A stretch of 64,000 bases of DNA from Paraburkholderia saeva (GCF_907164555.1 NZ_CAJQZC010000004.1:124001-188000), one strand, 5' to 3'. Counted from the stretch's first letter, positions 51,994-61,698 are shown. Numbers and translations: made by a program. Notes: a model not told the origin generated them from the sequence alone.

Positions 51994-52932
51994 ATGACTA
52001 GCAGCCAGAAGAGCATTGTTCTTGCAGGTCTGATGATTGGCGTGCTGGCGCTGGCCGTCACTGTCGAGCCGCCCGGCAGGGATGCATTGTCGGCCAGTCT
52101 GGCCGGTTTCGACCACGATGGCGCGTCCGCATCGGGGCACGTCCAGATGCCGGCGGCTTCCGCGCGAAGCGGCCCGGTTTCAGCAGACGATACCGTGGAT
52201 GCCGATATCGCGCAGGCGCTTCAGGCCGTGCGCTACGCGCTGCAGCGCAACGATCTGGTTTCCGCACGGCAACTGCTCGACGCGGTACACGCGCTTCACC
52301 GGGGCAACGCGGAAGTTGCCGCGCTCCAGAGTTCGCTGGCGTTTCGCGAAAGCGAGGCCGTGCGCGCCGCGACGGTGTCCGCGCTGCCGGTCACCCGGGC
52401 CGGGGGTTCCGCGAAAAAACGCGAGCCCGAACGGACTGGATCGCGCATGCCTGCGTCGCCTGGCCGGTCGCATGAAGATGCGGTGTCGTCACGCGAGGCT
52501 GCGACGGTCATGCAACGTCGGACCTCGCTTGCAGGTGCGAGTCGGATGAAGGTCGGGCTCGCCAGCGCGCCGCGCATCGACATGGCGCCCGTGACGTCGA
52601 CCGGTGACACGCCGAGCCACGGCGCATCGCAGACGGTATCGACAGTGGCCGACGTGCCGCAGGCAATGCAATCCGCCGAACACACGCAGACGCTGCCAGT
52701 GCAAGCGCAATCGGCGCAACCCACGCAGGCTGCATCCGCCTCACCGACACCCCAGACTCCCACAGCCACCACGGAGTCTGCGAGCGGCGGCCGGAAGACG
52801 CGCGCGCAGGTCCGTGCGGAACTGGATCGGGCGCGCATCGACGGCGCGCTGCCGCGCTTTGGCAATCCCGACCCGAAAGGGCCGGGCGGCGCGCCGGGCA
52901 CGACCGTTCCGCAGACGGTATCCGCGCACTAG
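51994..52932 (+). CDS. Membrane-anchored low-complexity protein with DUF4148-like tail
   Basis: A 312-residue hypothetical protein. One N-terminal membrane segment (IVLAGLMIGVLALAVTV) is followed by a long Ala/Ser/Thr-rich region. A short helical part (ADIAQALQAVRYALQRNDLV, SARQLLDAVHAL) looks like a repeat-type bundle. The C-terminal KTRAQVRAELDRARIDG and FGNPDPKG resemble the DUF4148 motif of small Burkholderiales periplasmic proteins. AAGGACGCC precedes the ATG at 51994. No function is known; it ends 10 bases from the convergent phosphoesterase gene. Confidence 0.7.
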   Translation: MTSSQKSIVLAGLMIGVLALAVTVEPPGRDALSASLAGFDHDGASASGHVQMPAASARSGPVSADDTVDADIAQALQAVRYALQRNDLVSARQLLDAVHALHRGNAEVAALQSSLAFRESEAVRAATVSALPVTRAGGSAKKREPERTGSRMPASPGRSHEDAVSSREAATVMQRRTSLAGASRMKVGLASAPRIDMAPVTSTGDTPSHGASQTVSTVADVPQAMQSAEHTQTLPVQAQSAQPTQAASASPTPQTPTATTESASGGRKTRAQVRAELDRARIDGALPRFGNPDPKGPGGAPGTTVPQTVSAH

Positions 52933-52942
52933 CGGGCCGCCG

Positions 52943-55375
52943 TTACTGCCTTGGGCGTCGCGGACCCGACGTGCGGCGCCGCTTCGCGACCTCCGGCGCA
53001 GGCGCGACGGGCGCCGCGGTGACGTCAGCCCCATCCAGCGCTTCAACGCCCCTGTCGTCCAGCGCAGCAGCCGTTTCGGCCGGCGCCACGGCCGTGTCGG
53101 GTGGCACGGTGATCTCGCTTTGCGAAGCGGTCGGCGTGCCGGTCGCCTGAGCCGCGAACATCCAGCGCTCGACGTTCAACGCGCGTTTGTCGATGGTCGG
53201 CTGGGCGGCGGCAAGCGGTGCACTCGCGGCCAGGCGCCCTGCTGCCGGTTGCGGTCCAGCGGTGTTTCTCTGCTGTTCCTGCTGCACGAGTTCCGCGAAG
53301 GAGACAAGTGCCGTTTGCGCGTCGTGGAAGCTCGACGGCACAGCGGCAACGGCGGCCGCCATCTGGAGCGCGCCCGTCGCCGCGATCGTCGCGGGCGTAT
53401 CGGTGCGCGGCTTGTCGAGCGAGATCGCCGAGGCGAAGTTGCCGATCGGATTCAGCCCGGGCCCCGACATCGTCCGACGGCAAAGATGTGGCAACTGCCA
53501 TTTATCGCAGGCATAGCGAAGCACGCTGATGTGATCGTAGACGGTATGATCGACGCCCACCGGTACCCACGGCGACACGAGAATCGCGGGCACCCGCACG
53601 CCGAGATGATCGAACGCATAGTTGGCGGTGTGATCGTCCGGTGGCGTGGCGGCGGGCGGCTGCACGTGATCATAGAACCCGCCGTGCTCGTCGTACGTGA
53701 TGACAAGCAGCGTGGATTCCCACAGCGCCTGGTTCGCGCGGATCGCGTTATAGACATCCGCGATCAACTGCTCGCCGGCAGCGATGCCCGCAGGCGAATG
53801 CTGGTCGTTCTCTACACCGCCCAAGCCCGCGAAATAGCGTGGCTCGATGAAGGCGTACGAAGGAAAGTCATCGGCGTTGCCTTTGCAGTCGGTGAAGAAG
53901 CTGTCCATGCCCTGGAAATGATTCGTCAGCAGACGTTTTTTCAGGCGCGTCAGCACGATCGATTGGGGCACGCCGCCGTGATAGATCCGCCATGAAATGC
54001 CTTTGGCGTCGAGATTGTCGTAGAGCGTCGGCTGCGTATAGCGGCCGAAAAACATCCGCACGGTATCGAACGCGCCGTCAGGCATCAGCACGTCGCCGAG
54101 CGTGGTGCCGCTATGCACGAAGAGACGGTTCGGCCACGTCGGTCCTGGCATCGACGAAAACCAGCGGTCGCAAATCGTGAAGTTTTTCGCGAGCGTATGC
54201 AGCGCGCTCAGGTCGCCATCCCTGAAGTACGCCATCACCTGATCGCCGTCGGGCGCGGGCGCATCCGGGCTCATCCGCCGGTATTCATCGACGAAATGCG
54301 CCATGCCGTCCTTGATCTGCGCTTCGACGTTGTCGAACTCATGCGGCACCTTGAAGTCCTTGCGCACGAACTGCGCGGCAACCGGTTTTTGCGCATACGT
54401 GACGTTGCTTCTGGCGTCGAGATTCGTGCCGGGATTGTTCGGATCGACACCATCGATGGCGTGATTGAACGACGCGCTCAACGCGCCGAGCATGTGATCG
54501 AACGAGCGGTTCTCCAGCATCAGGACCACGACGTGTTTGACCGGATCGTTCGCTGGCGTGGCCGCCGAGGCCCGCACTGTCGCAGCGTCCGCGGTCTGAC
54601 CGGCAATCGCGCCGGAGAGACCGTTCGCACCACGATCGTCCTGCGTCGTCACGGCAAACATCGTATCGCGCAGCACCATCCGTCCGCTGCGCGATTCCGT
54701 CTTCATCCGCAGGCGCCGGGCCGCTTTCGGATCCTGCGCGAAAAACTGCTGGTTCTGGCGGGCAACCGGATCGAAGAAGCCGATATAGCCGCCTGGATTG
54801 ACGCCGAACGAAGCGAGACCGGTCCCGCAGAAATCGTTGCGCGCGCCGGGTTGCTCGCCGGCGGTAAAGTAGTGCGGCAGCACGAAGTTCGACACCGACA
54901 CGCCGTCGATCTCGTAGCACTGCGACTGCACCGCATCGCACATTTCAAAGAAGTGATACACGGTGCGATCGGGCACTTCAGGATGCGGACCCTGCACGAG
55001 CAGATTGCATTGCGGATCGCCGACCAGTTCGAGCGCCTCGTGCGAAAGCGTCGTCGACCAGTCGTCGCCGAGCGATTTGCACAGATCAAGAAATACGAAG
55101 CCGTACGGGATGCCCGACAGATTGCGATCGTGATAGCCGAGCGCATCGTTCGCATCCGCCGAATCGAGCACGTACAGAATGGCGTCGCCGCGCAGTTCGT
55201 CGAGTTGCTGAAGATCGGCTGTCTTGCCCGCCGGCCCTTCGACTCGCAGCCGGCCGCCGAACGCCCAGTACGGTTCGAAGTCCTCGGCGATCTGGCGGTT
55301 GATCGCGCGGACCACGCGATGCATTTCCCGCTCCGCAATACTGCTCGTGCGATTGACGACAGAAATCTGGAACAT
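52943..55375 (-). CDS. Two-domain protein: HExxE-containing domain fused to a phosphoesterase
   Basis: An 810-residue protein. Residues 1-230 form a separate domain with TTLSHEALELVGDP (His112, Glu113, Glu116, Asp120), a zincin-like metal site, and three or more Cys. From about 278 a PF04185-type phosphoesterase (acid phosphatase / phospholipase C-like) begins: VVVLMLENRSFDHMLG (Glu288, Asn289), PGPTWPNRLFVHSGT, ITYDEHGGFYDHVQPP. The last 110 residues are Ala/Pro-rich. No signal peptide is evident, which is odd for this class. GGAG precedes the ATG at 55375. Confidence 0.82.
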   Translation of the reverse strand: MFQISVVNRTSSIAEREMHRVVRAINRQIAEDFEPYWAFGGRLRVEGPAGKTADLQQLDELRGDAILYVLDSADANDALGYHDRNLSGIPYGFVFLDLCKSLGDDWSTTLSHEALELVGDPQCNLLVQGPHPEVPDRTVYHFFEMCDAVQSQCYEIDGVSVSNFVLPHYFTAGEQPGARNDFCGTGLASFGVNPGGYIGFFDPVARQNQQFFAQDPKAARRLRMKTESRSGRMVLRDTMFAVTTQDDRGANGLSGAIAGQTADAATVRASAATPANDPVKHVVVLMLENRSFDHMLGALSASFNHAIDGVDPNNPGTNLDARSNVTYAQKPVAAQFVRKDFKVPHEFDNVEAQIKDGMAHFVDEYRRMSPDAPAPDGDQVMAYFRDGDLSALHTLAKNFTICDRWFSSMPGPTWPNRLFVHSGTTLGDVLMPDGAFDTVRMFFGRYTQPTLYDNLDAKGISWRIYHGGVPQSIVLTRLKKRLLTNHFQGMDSFFTDCKGNADDFPSYAFIEPRYFAGLGGVENDQHSPAGIAAGEQLIADVYNAIRANQALWESTLLVITYDEHGGFYDHVQPPAATPPDDHTANYAFDHLGVRVPAILVSPWVPVGVDHTVYDHISVLRYACDKWQLPHLCRRTMSGPGLNPIGNFASAISLDKPRTDTPATIAATGALQMAAAVAAVPSSFHDAQTALVSFAELVQQEQQRNTAGPQPAAGRLAASAPLAAAQPTIDKRALNVERWMFAAQATGTPTASQSEITVPPDTAVAPAETAAALDDRGVEALDGADVTAAPVAPAPEVAKRRRTSGPRRPRQ

Positions 55376-55794
55376 GGGACGCTCCGTCAAATGTCGTGCG
55401 TCGCGATGGCGGCGCAGCAGACGCGCCGTGCAAACGAACGACCGTTCGAGGTCTGCGGCGGTCTCTGGCTTCTTCTTACGAATGAAACGCCACGTCGAAA
55501 GATTAGGCGCTGCGCGAAGCGGGAGGCAAGGTTCGTGTAAAGACCGGCAGATGTCGGGCGACAGGCGCGTGCACTCCCGTCAGGTCGCGGTTTGAGCTAC
55601 GTCGCCGATTCTGAGGCTTTCCTCATTGCATCGCCGCGCTACGTCTCTTTTCCCTGTTATCCACGCCGTATGATTCGCGAATGATAGACATTTTCGTTTG
55701 ATCGAAGTACCGTCGCTCCAACCGGTCGAACGTGATGTATGTGCTTCCCGCGATCGGGTCGGGCCGATGTCCAACTGCTGATCGACCTTCCTCC
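55376..55794. other. Divergent intergenic region
   Basis: About 420 bases between the phosphoesterase and the large regulator. No gene or clear operator is seen; the sequence becomes AT-richer around 55670-55710, where promoters may lie. Confidence 0.4.
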
Positions 55795-58758
55795 ATGTTC
55801 CGATTTGGCGATTTCGAACTGGATTCACGCATGCGGTCGCTTCGCTCCAGCGCGGGCGTCGTCCGCATCGGCACGCGCGCGTTCGACATCCTCGAGCGGC
55901 TCGCGGTGGCGCACGGCGATGTCGTCACAAAAGAAGAGCTGATGCAGCACGTGTGGCCGCATTCGATCGTCGAAGAGAGCAATCTCGCGGTGCATCTTTC
56001 CGCGCTGCGCAAGATTCTCGGCGACGCGCGCCATCTGATCGTGACCGTCCCGGGGCGTGGCTACCGGCTGCTCGGCGCGGTGTCGCTGGACGATTCGCAG
56101 ACCGGGGCCTCCGGCGACGCCGAAGTTATCGAATCCGGCAGGCCAGGGCGAAACGCGCGAGGCGCGCTGCCGGATGGCAAACGCGTGCTGTTCGGTCGCG
56201 AAACGGCGCTCGCCGAGATTGGCGGGCTCATCGGCGTCGAGCCGCTTGTCACGCTGATCGGCGCGGGCGGCATCGGCAAGACAAGTCTCGCGGTCGAAAC
56301 CGCGCGCACGCTGGGCGCGCGTTTCCGCGACGGCGTCGCGTGCGTCGAACTGGCCGGCCATACGGACCGCACCACGATTCTCAACGCGGTAGCTGAAGCA
56401 TTCGGCGTGACGTATCCAGGCGGTGTGGTAACGCCCGCCCGCATCGCGGCTTCCGCCGCCGGCAAGTCATGTCTGCTGGTGCTCGATAACGCGGAACACG
56501 TGATCGAACTCGCCGCTGAACTCGTCGACGTGCTGACGGCGACTTGCCGCGACGTGTCGATACTGGTCACCAGCCGCGAGCCGCTCCGGGTGCGCAATGA
56601 ATATCTGTATCGCGTGCTGCCGCTCGACGTGCCCGCGCCCGAGGCGGAAAGCCAGAACGTGCTGGCGCATCCGGCGGTGAAGCTCTTCTTCGCGCGCGCC
56701 CGCGCGCTCGAGCCGCGCCTCGGCCAGGACTCGCAGAGCATTGCGCTCGTCGGCGATATCTGCCGGCGTCTCGACGGCTTGCCGCTCGCGATCGAACTGG
56801 CTGCGGCAAGTGCGGCCACGCTCGGTATCGCGGCGCTTGTCTCGCGTCTCGACGACCGTCTGCAACTGCTGACCGCCGGGCATCGCAACGCCGAACCGCG
56901 TCACCAGACACTGCGCGCAACCTTCGAATGGAGTTACGCGCTGCTCGACGCACGCGGGCAGGCGATGTTCCGGCGGCTGGGCGTTTTCGTCGGCAGCTTC
57001 GAACTGGAGGGCTGCCTCGACGTCATCAGCGATATGCCGTTCACCCGCGCCGCTGCAATCGACGCCGTGCAGGATCTGATCAACAAGTCGCTCGTGGCCG
57101 TCGAGTTCGATGGCGCCGCGTCCCGCTTCAGGCTGATGGAATCGTCGCGCGCATTTGCGTGGGCGAAGCTCGTGGAAGAGGGCGAGGCGCATAGTGCCGC
57201 GGCGCGTCACATCGACTATCTGCGCGCCCGGTTTCGCCACATGTATCAGGATGAAGCGCCGCGCAGCGAAGCCGAACGCGGTGTCATCCGCCGGCATCTG
57301 CACGAGGCGCGCGCCGCGTTGCAACGGGCGTTTTCGCAGGATGGCGATCCGGCGTGCGGCGTCGAGCTGACGTCATGGATGGTCGAGGCGCTGTTCGAGT
57401 TTTCGCTCGTCGAGGAATGCTTCAACCGCGCGAGCCTGGCGCTCGATGAACTGCAGCGGATGTCGCAAGCGCAGCGCGAGCGCATCGGCGAGGAATGCCG
57501 GCTGCGGCTGCTGTGCGCGGTGGCGTCGACGCGCATCTATACGCGCGGACCGGTGAGCCGTTCCGAGGCGCTATGGACGGATGCGCTCGAACTCGCTACC
57601 CGGCTTGGACACCGCGAGTATCGCGAGCGCGCGATCTGGGGCATCTGGAACACGAAGATCGCATCGAGCCATATTACGGAGTCGTATCGCTACGCGACGC
57701 AGTTCAACGCGCTCGTCGAGCATGCCGGCAGCGCCCAGAGCCGTTCGCTCGCCACGCAGATGGTGGCTGTGTCGCTGCATTGTCTCGGCGAACACACGAA
57801 GGCGAGCGTGCTGCTCGCGAGCACGTTGTCGCTCGATCCGTCGGACACGTTGCCGGAAAAGCGCCAGCGATATCGCGTCGCGCCGGACGTGTCGGGCCAG
57901 GGCACGCTCGCGCGCATCTACTGGCTGCAGGGCAGGCCGGCTGAAGCGCAGGCGCTCGTCGAACTCACGCTTGAACGGGTGCAGCAGAACGCGCGTGAGC
58001 CATCGTTCAGCCATGTACTCGCAACCACGGCCGTGCCGCTCGCGTTATGGTCGGGCCATCTCGCGCGCGCCGGGGAATTGCTGGCGCTGCTGCGCAAGCA
58101 GGCCGACCGGAACGGATTCGAACTCTGGCTGGAATATTGCCGCGCACTGGAAGGGCATCTGCAGGTGTTGAGCGGTCATCCCGAACGCGGCCTCGCGCTA
58201 CTCGACAGCGCGCTTGGCGCGCTCGCCGGCCGCGGCTTCAGGCGTGTGGTCACGCCACTCGTCTGCGCACAGGCCGAGGCGCTCGCGCGCGTCGGGCTGA
58301 CCGCACGTGCGAAGCACGTCCTGGATCGCACCATCGCGCAATGCAGCGAGACCGGCGAACAGCTGTTTCTTGCGGAAGTCTGGCGCACGAAAGGCCTCGT
58401 CGACTGGCTGACGGCCCGCGACGAAACACACGCTGAGGCGATCGAACGACTGCATGCGAGCGCCGCGCACTGCATGATGAACGCGCACCGCATCGCGATG
58501 ACGCAGGGCGCGCGGATGTACCAGTTGCGCGCGGCGCTGACGCTCGCACAGATTTCGCGGGATACGCATGCCGCCGGCGGCGCGCTGGAACTGCTGCGGG
58601 CTGCGTGTGCCGGCATCGCGGACCGCTCGTGTACATCGGATATCGACGATGCGTGGGCGTTACTCGAAGCGGCTTCGCTTCCGGCCCGCACGACACCGGC
58701 TGAATTATCGCAGGCCGCACGGCCGTCTTACTCGCCGCTTTCGCTTGTTTCGCGCTGA
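55795..58758 (+). CDS. Large winged-helix / NTPase transcriptional regulator
   Basis: A 987-residue protein. Residues 1-95 form an OmpR/CadC-type winged helix (RIGTRAFDILERLAVAHGDV, LAVHLSALRKILGD, VPGRGYRLLG). An NB-ARC/STAND-like ATPase follows with Walker A GAGGIGKTS (156-164), Walker B CLLVLDNAEHV and sensor ILVTSREPL. The C-terminal half (about 480-987) is helical and repeat-like, probably TPR-type ligand sensing. An in-frame ATG at 55732 exists, but the domain starts at 55795, the usual beginning for this class. It is divergent from the phosphoesterase. Target and ligand unknown. Confidence 0.88.
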   Translation: MFRFGDFELDSRMRSLRSSAGVVRIGTRAFDILERLAVAHGDVVTKEELMQHVWPHSIVEESNLAVHLSALRKILGDARHLIVTVPGRGYRLLGAVSLDDSQTGASGDAEVIESGRPGRNARGALPDGKRVLFGRETALAEIGGLIGVEPLVTLIGAGGIGKTSLAVETARTLGARFRDGVACVELAGHTDRTTILNAVAEAFGVTYPGGVVTPARIAASAAGKSCLLVLDNAEHVIELAAELVDVLTATCRDVSILVTSREPLRVRNEYLYRVLPLDVPAPEAESQNVLAHPAVKLFFARARALEPRLGQDSQSIALVGDICRRLDGLPLAIELAAASAATLGIAALVSRLDDRLQLLTAGHRNAEPRHQTLRATFEWSYALLDARGQAMFRRLGVFVGSFELEGCLDVISDMPFTRAAAIDAVQDLINKSLVAVEFDGAASRFRLMESSRAFAWAKLVEEGEAHSAAARHIDYLRARFRHMYQDEAPRSEAERGVIRRHLHEARAALQRAFSQDGDPACGVELTSWMVEALFEFSLVEECFNRASLALDELQRMSQAQRERIGEECRLRLLCAVASTRIYTRGPVSRSEALWTDALELATRLGHREYRERAIWGIWNTKIASSHITESYRYATQFNALVEHAGSAQSRSLATQMVAVSLHCLGEHTKASVLLASTLSLDPSDTLPEKRQRYRVAPDVSGQGTLARIYWLQGRPAEAQALVELTLERVQQNAREPSFSHVLATTAVPLALWSGHLARAGELLALLRKQADRNGFELWLEYCRALEGHLQVLSGHPERGLALLDSALGALAGRGFRRVVTPLVCAQAEALARVGLTARAKHVLDRTIAQCSETGEQLFLAEVWRTKGLVDWLTARDETHAEAIERLHASAAHCMMNAHRIAMTQGARMYQLRAALTLAQISRDTHAAGGALELLRAACAGIADRSCTSDIDDAWALLEAASLPARTTPAELSQAARPSYSPLSLVSR

Positions 58759-58816
58759 ATGAACGCTTTGTATCGACGGCGCTTTGGACGCGGGTCGCTG
58801 ATAGAGGTCTGACTGG

Positions 58817-58840
58817 CGCCGGCACGTCGATGTGCCGGCG
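58817..58840. terminator. Hairpin between convergent genes
   Basis: CGCCGGCAC and its exact inverse GTGCCGGCG form a 9-bp stem with loop GTCGAT, between the regulator and the lipoprotein gene. No T run follows. Confidence 0.55.
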
Positions 58841-58898
58841 TTGCCACGAAAGGGTGTGAAAAAGCGCGCGTCACGTCAAACCGTTCGCGCGCCGTGCA

Positions 58899-59555
58899 TC
58901 ACGACTTGCGGCCGTCGCGATCCGTGCCGGGGCGGTTGCCGGCGGCTTCGTGAACTGGATGGCCATGGTCGTTGTGCTGCGGACGTTGCGCAACCGGATG
59001 CGGATTCGCTTCATGAGCGTGCCCCGCGTCGTGCTGCCCTGACGGGCGGTGATGATCGTGATCACGCATCGCGACTGACTCGTGGTGCGCGTCGTGGTGC
59101 GCTTCGTGACGCGCCACTTCGCGACGATGTTCGTCGCGTGCGTGCCGGTCCGGCAGGTGGCCGTTGTGATGCGCCATCACTTCATGCAGATGCGCCCTGC
59201 GGCGGTACACGTCCTGGCGATGGTCGCCGTGCGCGTAGAACTGCCGGTGGCGCCTGCCGTCGGAACCGGTGAACCAGATGTACGTGCTGCCGTTCACATA
59301 CATCACGTCCCGGTCGGAGACGGCTGCGATGTACACGTCGTATTGCGCGGGCACATACGTTTCGCGCACTACCGGCTGCGCGATCACGACGGGCGGTGCG
59401 GAACGCGGCGGCGCTGCGACGACGACCGTCCTCGGCGCGGGCTGCGGGGCGGGCTGGACGACGACCTGTGGCCCTCGTGGGGTGGTAACGCATCCTGCCA
59501 GCGTCAGGGTAAACGCAACAACTGCAACAGCGCTGGCCAGCCTCGAATTGTTCAA
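58899..59555 (-). CDS. His-rich lipoprotein
   Basis: A 218-residue hypothetical lipoprotein. The TTG at 59555 with GGAG upstream gives a short signal (NNSRLASAVAVVAFTLTLAG) ending in the lipobox Cys22; an ATG at 59603 would add 16 polar residues and is less natural. After a Pro/Val-rich linker, a small domain (YDVYIAAVSDRDVMYVNGST, GRRHRQFYAHGDHR) precedes a C-terminal tail extremely rich in His, Asp and Arg. Metal binding is plausible. No homologous family is recognised. Confidence 0.72.
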   Translation of the reverse strand: MNNSRLASAVAVVAFTLTLAGCVTTPRGPQVVVQPAPQPAPRTVVVAAPPRSAPPVVIAQPVVRETYVPAQYDVYIAAVSDRDVMYVNGSTYIWFTGSDGRRHRQFYAHGDHRQDVYRRRAHLHEVMAHHNGHLPDRHARDEHRREVARHEAHHDAHHESVAMRDHDHHRPSGQHDAGHAHEANPHPVAQRPQHNDHGHPVHEAAGNRPGTDRDGRKS

Positions 59556-59611
59556 ACCGTGCTCCGACGTCAGATTGAAAGGATGTCGTGGATAACGGTT
59601 CAAACGGCGCT

Positions 59612-60658
59612 TTACTTGAATTGCGTGCGACGGACGGGCAGTTGCACCACAGTCCTGCTGTCAGCCTCATCGCCTTGCGCTGCCGAAGAAGCGGCGGCCG
59701 ATGCCGGCAGCGCGGGCAGCAGTCTGCCTTGTACCAGCAGGCTCACGGTCTTCACGATGAAGAGTCCGATCACGATGTTGGCCATCACGAAGAGCGCGGG
59801 GGCCAGCCATTCCAGCGGACCGGTGGCGCCGCGCTCGACCATGCGCAGGGCCATTCCCGGCAGCGCGGCCACACCGAAGCTGAACCCCCACCATGAAGGC
59901 GAAACCGGCTGCGCGCGGATCCACGGCACGAGCCGCGCCATCAGAAGCGCCTGATAGAGGCCGTAGCCGAGCAGGATCATCGCGAACGCGTCCGGCGTGC
60001 CGCTTGTGAGGCTCATCCACGCGATACCGCCCACCACCGGCGGCGCGATCTGGATGCCGAGCGACGGCCGCAGCGCATCCGGCAGCGCTCCATGCACGGC
60101 GGCGCGATGCAGGATCAGCGATTCCAGCGCGATCCACGACAGCATCCCGACGCCGAAGAACGCCATGCCGACCTGCGGCCAGCCGAACGTCGCGAAACCG
60201 GTGGCGGCGACAAAGCCGGGCGCGACCGTCGGCAGGTAGATGGCCGGCGTCACCAGTTCCGGCGGCCGGCCACCCTGCCACAGACGTCCGTGCAGAAACA
60301 CGCCCAGGGCGAGTTGCGCGACCACCGCGACGCCGAACAGCGCGAACGCGGCCGGGCGGTCGTAGTTCGCGAGCGCAAGCGCCGCCAGCATGCTCGAAAC
60401 CGGACCGAGCGCCGCGAACGACTATTGCACCGGATGTTGCATTTCCGCCTGCGCAGCCGCGCGGTGGCGCAGCCACTTGTGCGCATACGTTAGCAGGATG
60501 ACGAGCCAGGTTGCCAGCGCGGCGAAGGTCAGTACGTCGACGAGCGCAGCCGGCACCGGCCAGAGTCTCGCGGCGAGCCGCCATGCGTTGACAAGCGCCA
60601 GCGATCCGACCGCAATACCGAAGAAAGCAACCGGCATCGGGCCACGAGGGGTTTTCAT
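59612..60658 (-). pseudogene. SLAC1/TehA-type transporter interrupted by an amber codon
   Basis: A ten-helix anion-channel-like protein of the SLAC1/TehA/TDT family. The start MKTPRGPMPVAFFGIAVGSL follows AGGAG. After about 78 residues the frame reads MQHPVQ, then TAG at 60424-60422, then continues in the same frame as SFAALGPVSSMLAALALANY to a normal end at 59612 without further damage. A single point mutation (for example from TCG or CAG) explains it. Either the gene is dead, or two fragments or read-through make product. The closeness of the rest to an intact protein suggests a recent event. Confidence 0.82.
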
Positions 60659-60863
60659 GATGAGCTCCTGAGTGATGTCACGTGCCGGGTACTGCACTGG
60701 CACATCGTGTGAAGCACTTTAAGGGGCCGCATGAAAATGGTGAATGCCGTCCAGACGCAACAATATGCTCGTTCGTCTCACATCACGCATGGGGTTGCAG
60801 GGTCTTTCCCTTTTGCCGTTTTGACCGCATGCTAGGGTTTCTGCACCGATCCGGAGACGCATC

Positions 60864-61121
60864 ATGGACGAGCAGCAGGAACATCGCGGTTTTACGATCA
60901 CCGTCAGTACCCGCGACGACCGCGCGGGCGGCGCATTTGTGACGTTGCTGATCGAGCGCACGTCGTCGCCGGGGCACGATACGCACAGCGGGGTCCCTCA
61001 TTCCGAACCCGAGCATTACCGTTCGGTGCGCGCCGGGCCGGCGGCCGTCGGTGAAGCGATGGACCGCGCGCGACGCGCAATCGACGAGGCACTGGGCGAA
61101 CCCGATCCGCTGGGCGACTGA
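60864..61121 (+). CDS. Small hypothetical protein
   Basis: An 85-residue protein beginning MDEQQEHRGFTITVSTRDDR with a beta-rich start and an acidic helical end (EAMDRARRAIDEALGEPDPL). No family is recognised. It is first of three small genes on this strand. Its codon usage is like the neighbours, and the ATG is preceded by a modest purine-rich stretch (GGAGACGCATC). Confidence 0.6.
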   Translation: MDEQQEHRGFTITVSTRDDRAGGAFVTLLIERTSSPGHDTHSGVPHSEPEHYRSVRAGPAAVGEAMDRARRAIDEALGEPDPLGD

Positions 61122-61191
61122 GGTCGCCGCACATGACCCATGGTCCGGACCTTGCCGGCTCACCAGAACAATCGACAATCAGGACGCTGCC

Positions 61192-61410
61192 ATGCAGTTC
61201 GACTACAAGACATTTCACATCGATTGCCGCGCGCGGCATGACGAAGATGGTCATTACGTCGCGCGTGCAAAAATCACGGTGCCGGCGGTGGGCGGCGGGC
61301 GCGTCACGACGCACGACTCCGGCGATATCGATTCGTTCGTGAACGAAGCGGATGCCATTTCCTGCGCGAAGGCGTGGGCGATCGAATGGTGTGACGAAAA
61401 CTGGGACTGA
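61192..61410 (+). CDS. Small acidic hypothetical protein
   Basis: A 72-residue protein: a predicted beta part (FHIDCRARHDEDGHYVARAK) then a helix DEADAISCAKAWAIEWCDEN-like at the end. It shares a loose pattern with the preceding 85-residue protein (short beta sheet plus a C-terminal Ala-rich acidic helix). AGGAC lies upstream of the ATG. Similar small proteins occur in Burkholderia as uncharacterised families; function unknown. Confidence 0.6.
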   Translation: MQFDYKTFHIDCRARHDEDGHYVARAKITVPAVGGGRVTTHDSGDIDSFVNEADAISCAKAWAIEWCDENWD

Positions 61411-61452
61411 GCCGGGCGCGGCGGTTCCGCGCACAGGACGATGGAGGCCGAC

Positions 61453-61698
61453 ATGCTGCGTGAAGCCAGAACGGAACAGGAACTGCTTGCGCTCGTAAGC
61501 GCCGCGCTCGAATCGAATCCGGATACATGCGGATGGAGTCCGACCGGCATTCAGGAGCAGGAGGAAGACACCGAGGGCTGCAACTGGGACATCCACTATC
61601 TGCGCGGCAATACCGACGCCGCTGAAGTGAAGGATGTCGTGATGCCAGTCGCCGCCGGCATCATCAATACGCTGCGCAACCGCTACAGCCTGCTGTAG
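61453..61698 (+). CDS. Small acidic hypothetical protein
   Basis: An 81-residue protein from the ATG at 61453, which has GGAGG just upstream (an ATG at 61441 is an alternative). Two helices flank a tryptophan-containing acidic turn (IQEQEEDTEGCNWDIHYLRG). No family is recognised. It is the third of the small plus-strand genes and is followed by a clear terminator. Confidence 0.58.
   Translation: MLREARTEQELLALVSAALESNPDTCGWSPTGIQEQEEDTEGCNWDIHYLRGNTDAAEVKDVVMPVAAGIINTLRNRYSLL

Noticed and set aside
54113..55540. A 475-codon plus-strand frame opposite the phosphoesterase fusion
   Set aside because: No recognisable motif, and the minus-strand frame has conserved phosphoesterase motifs.
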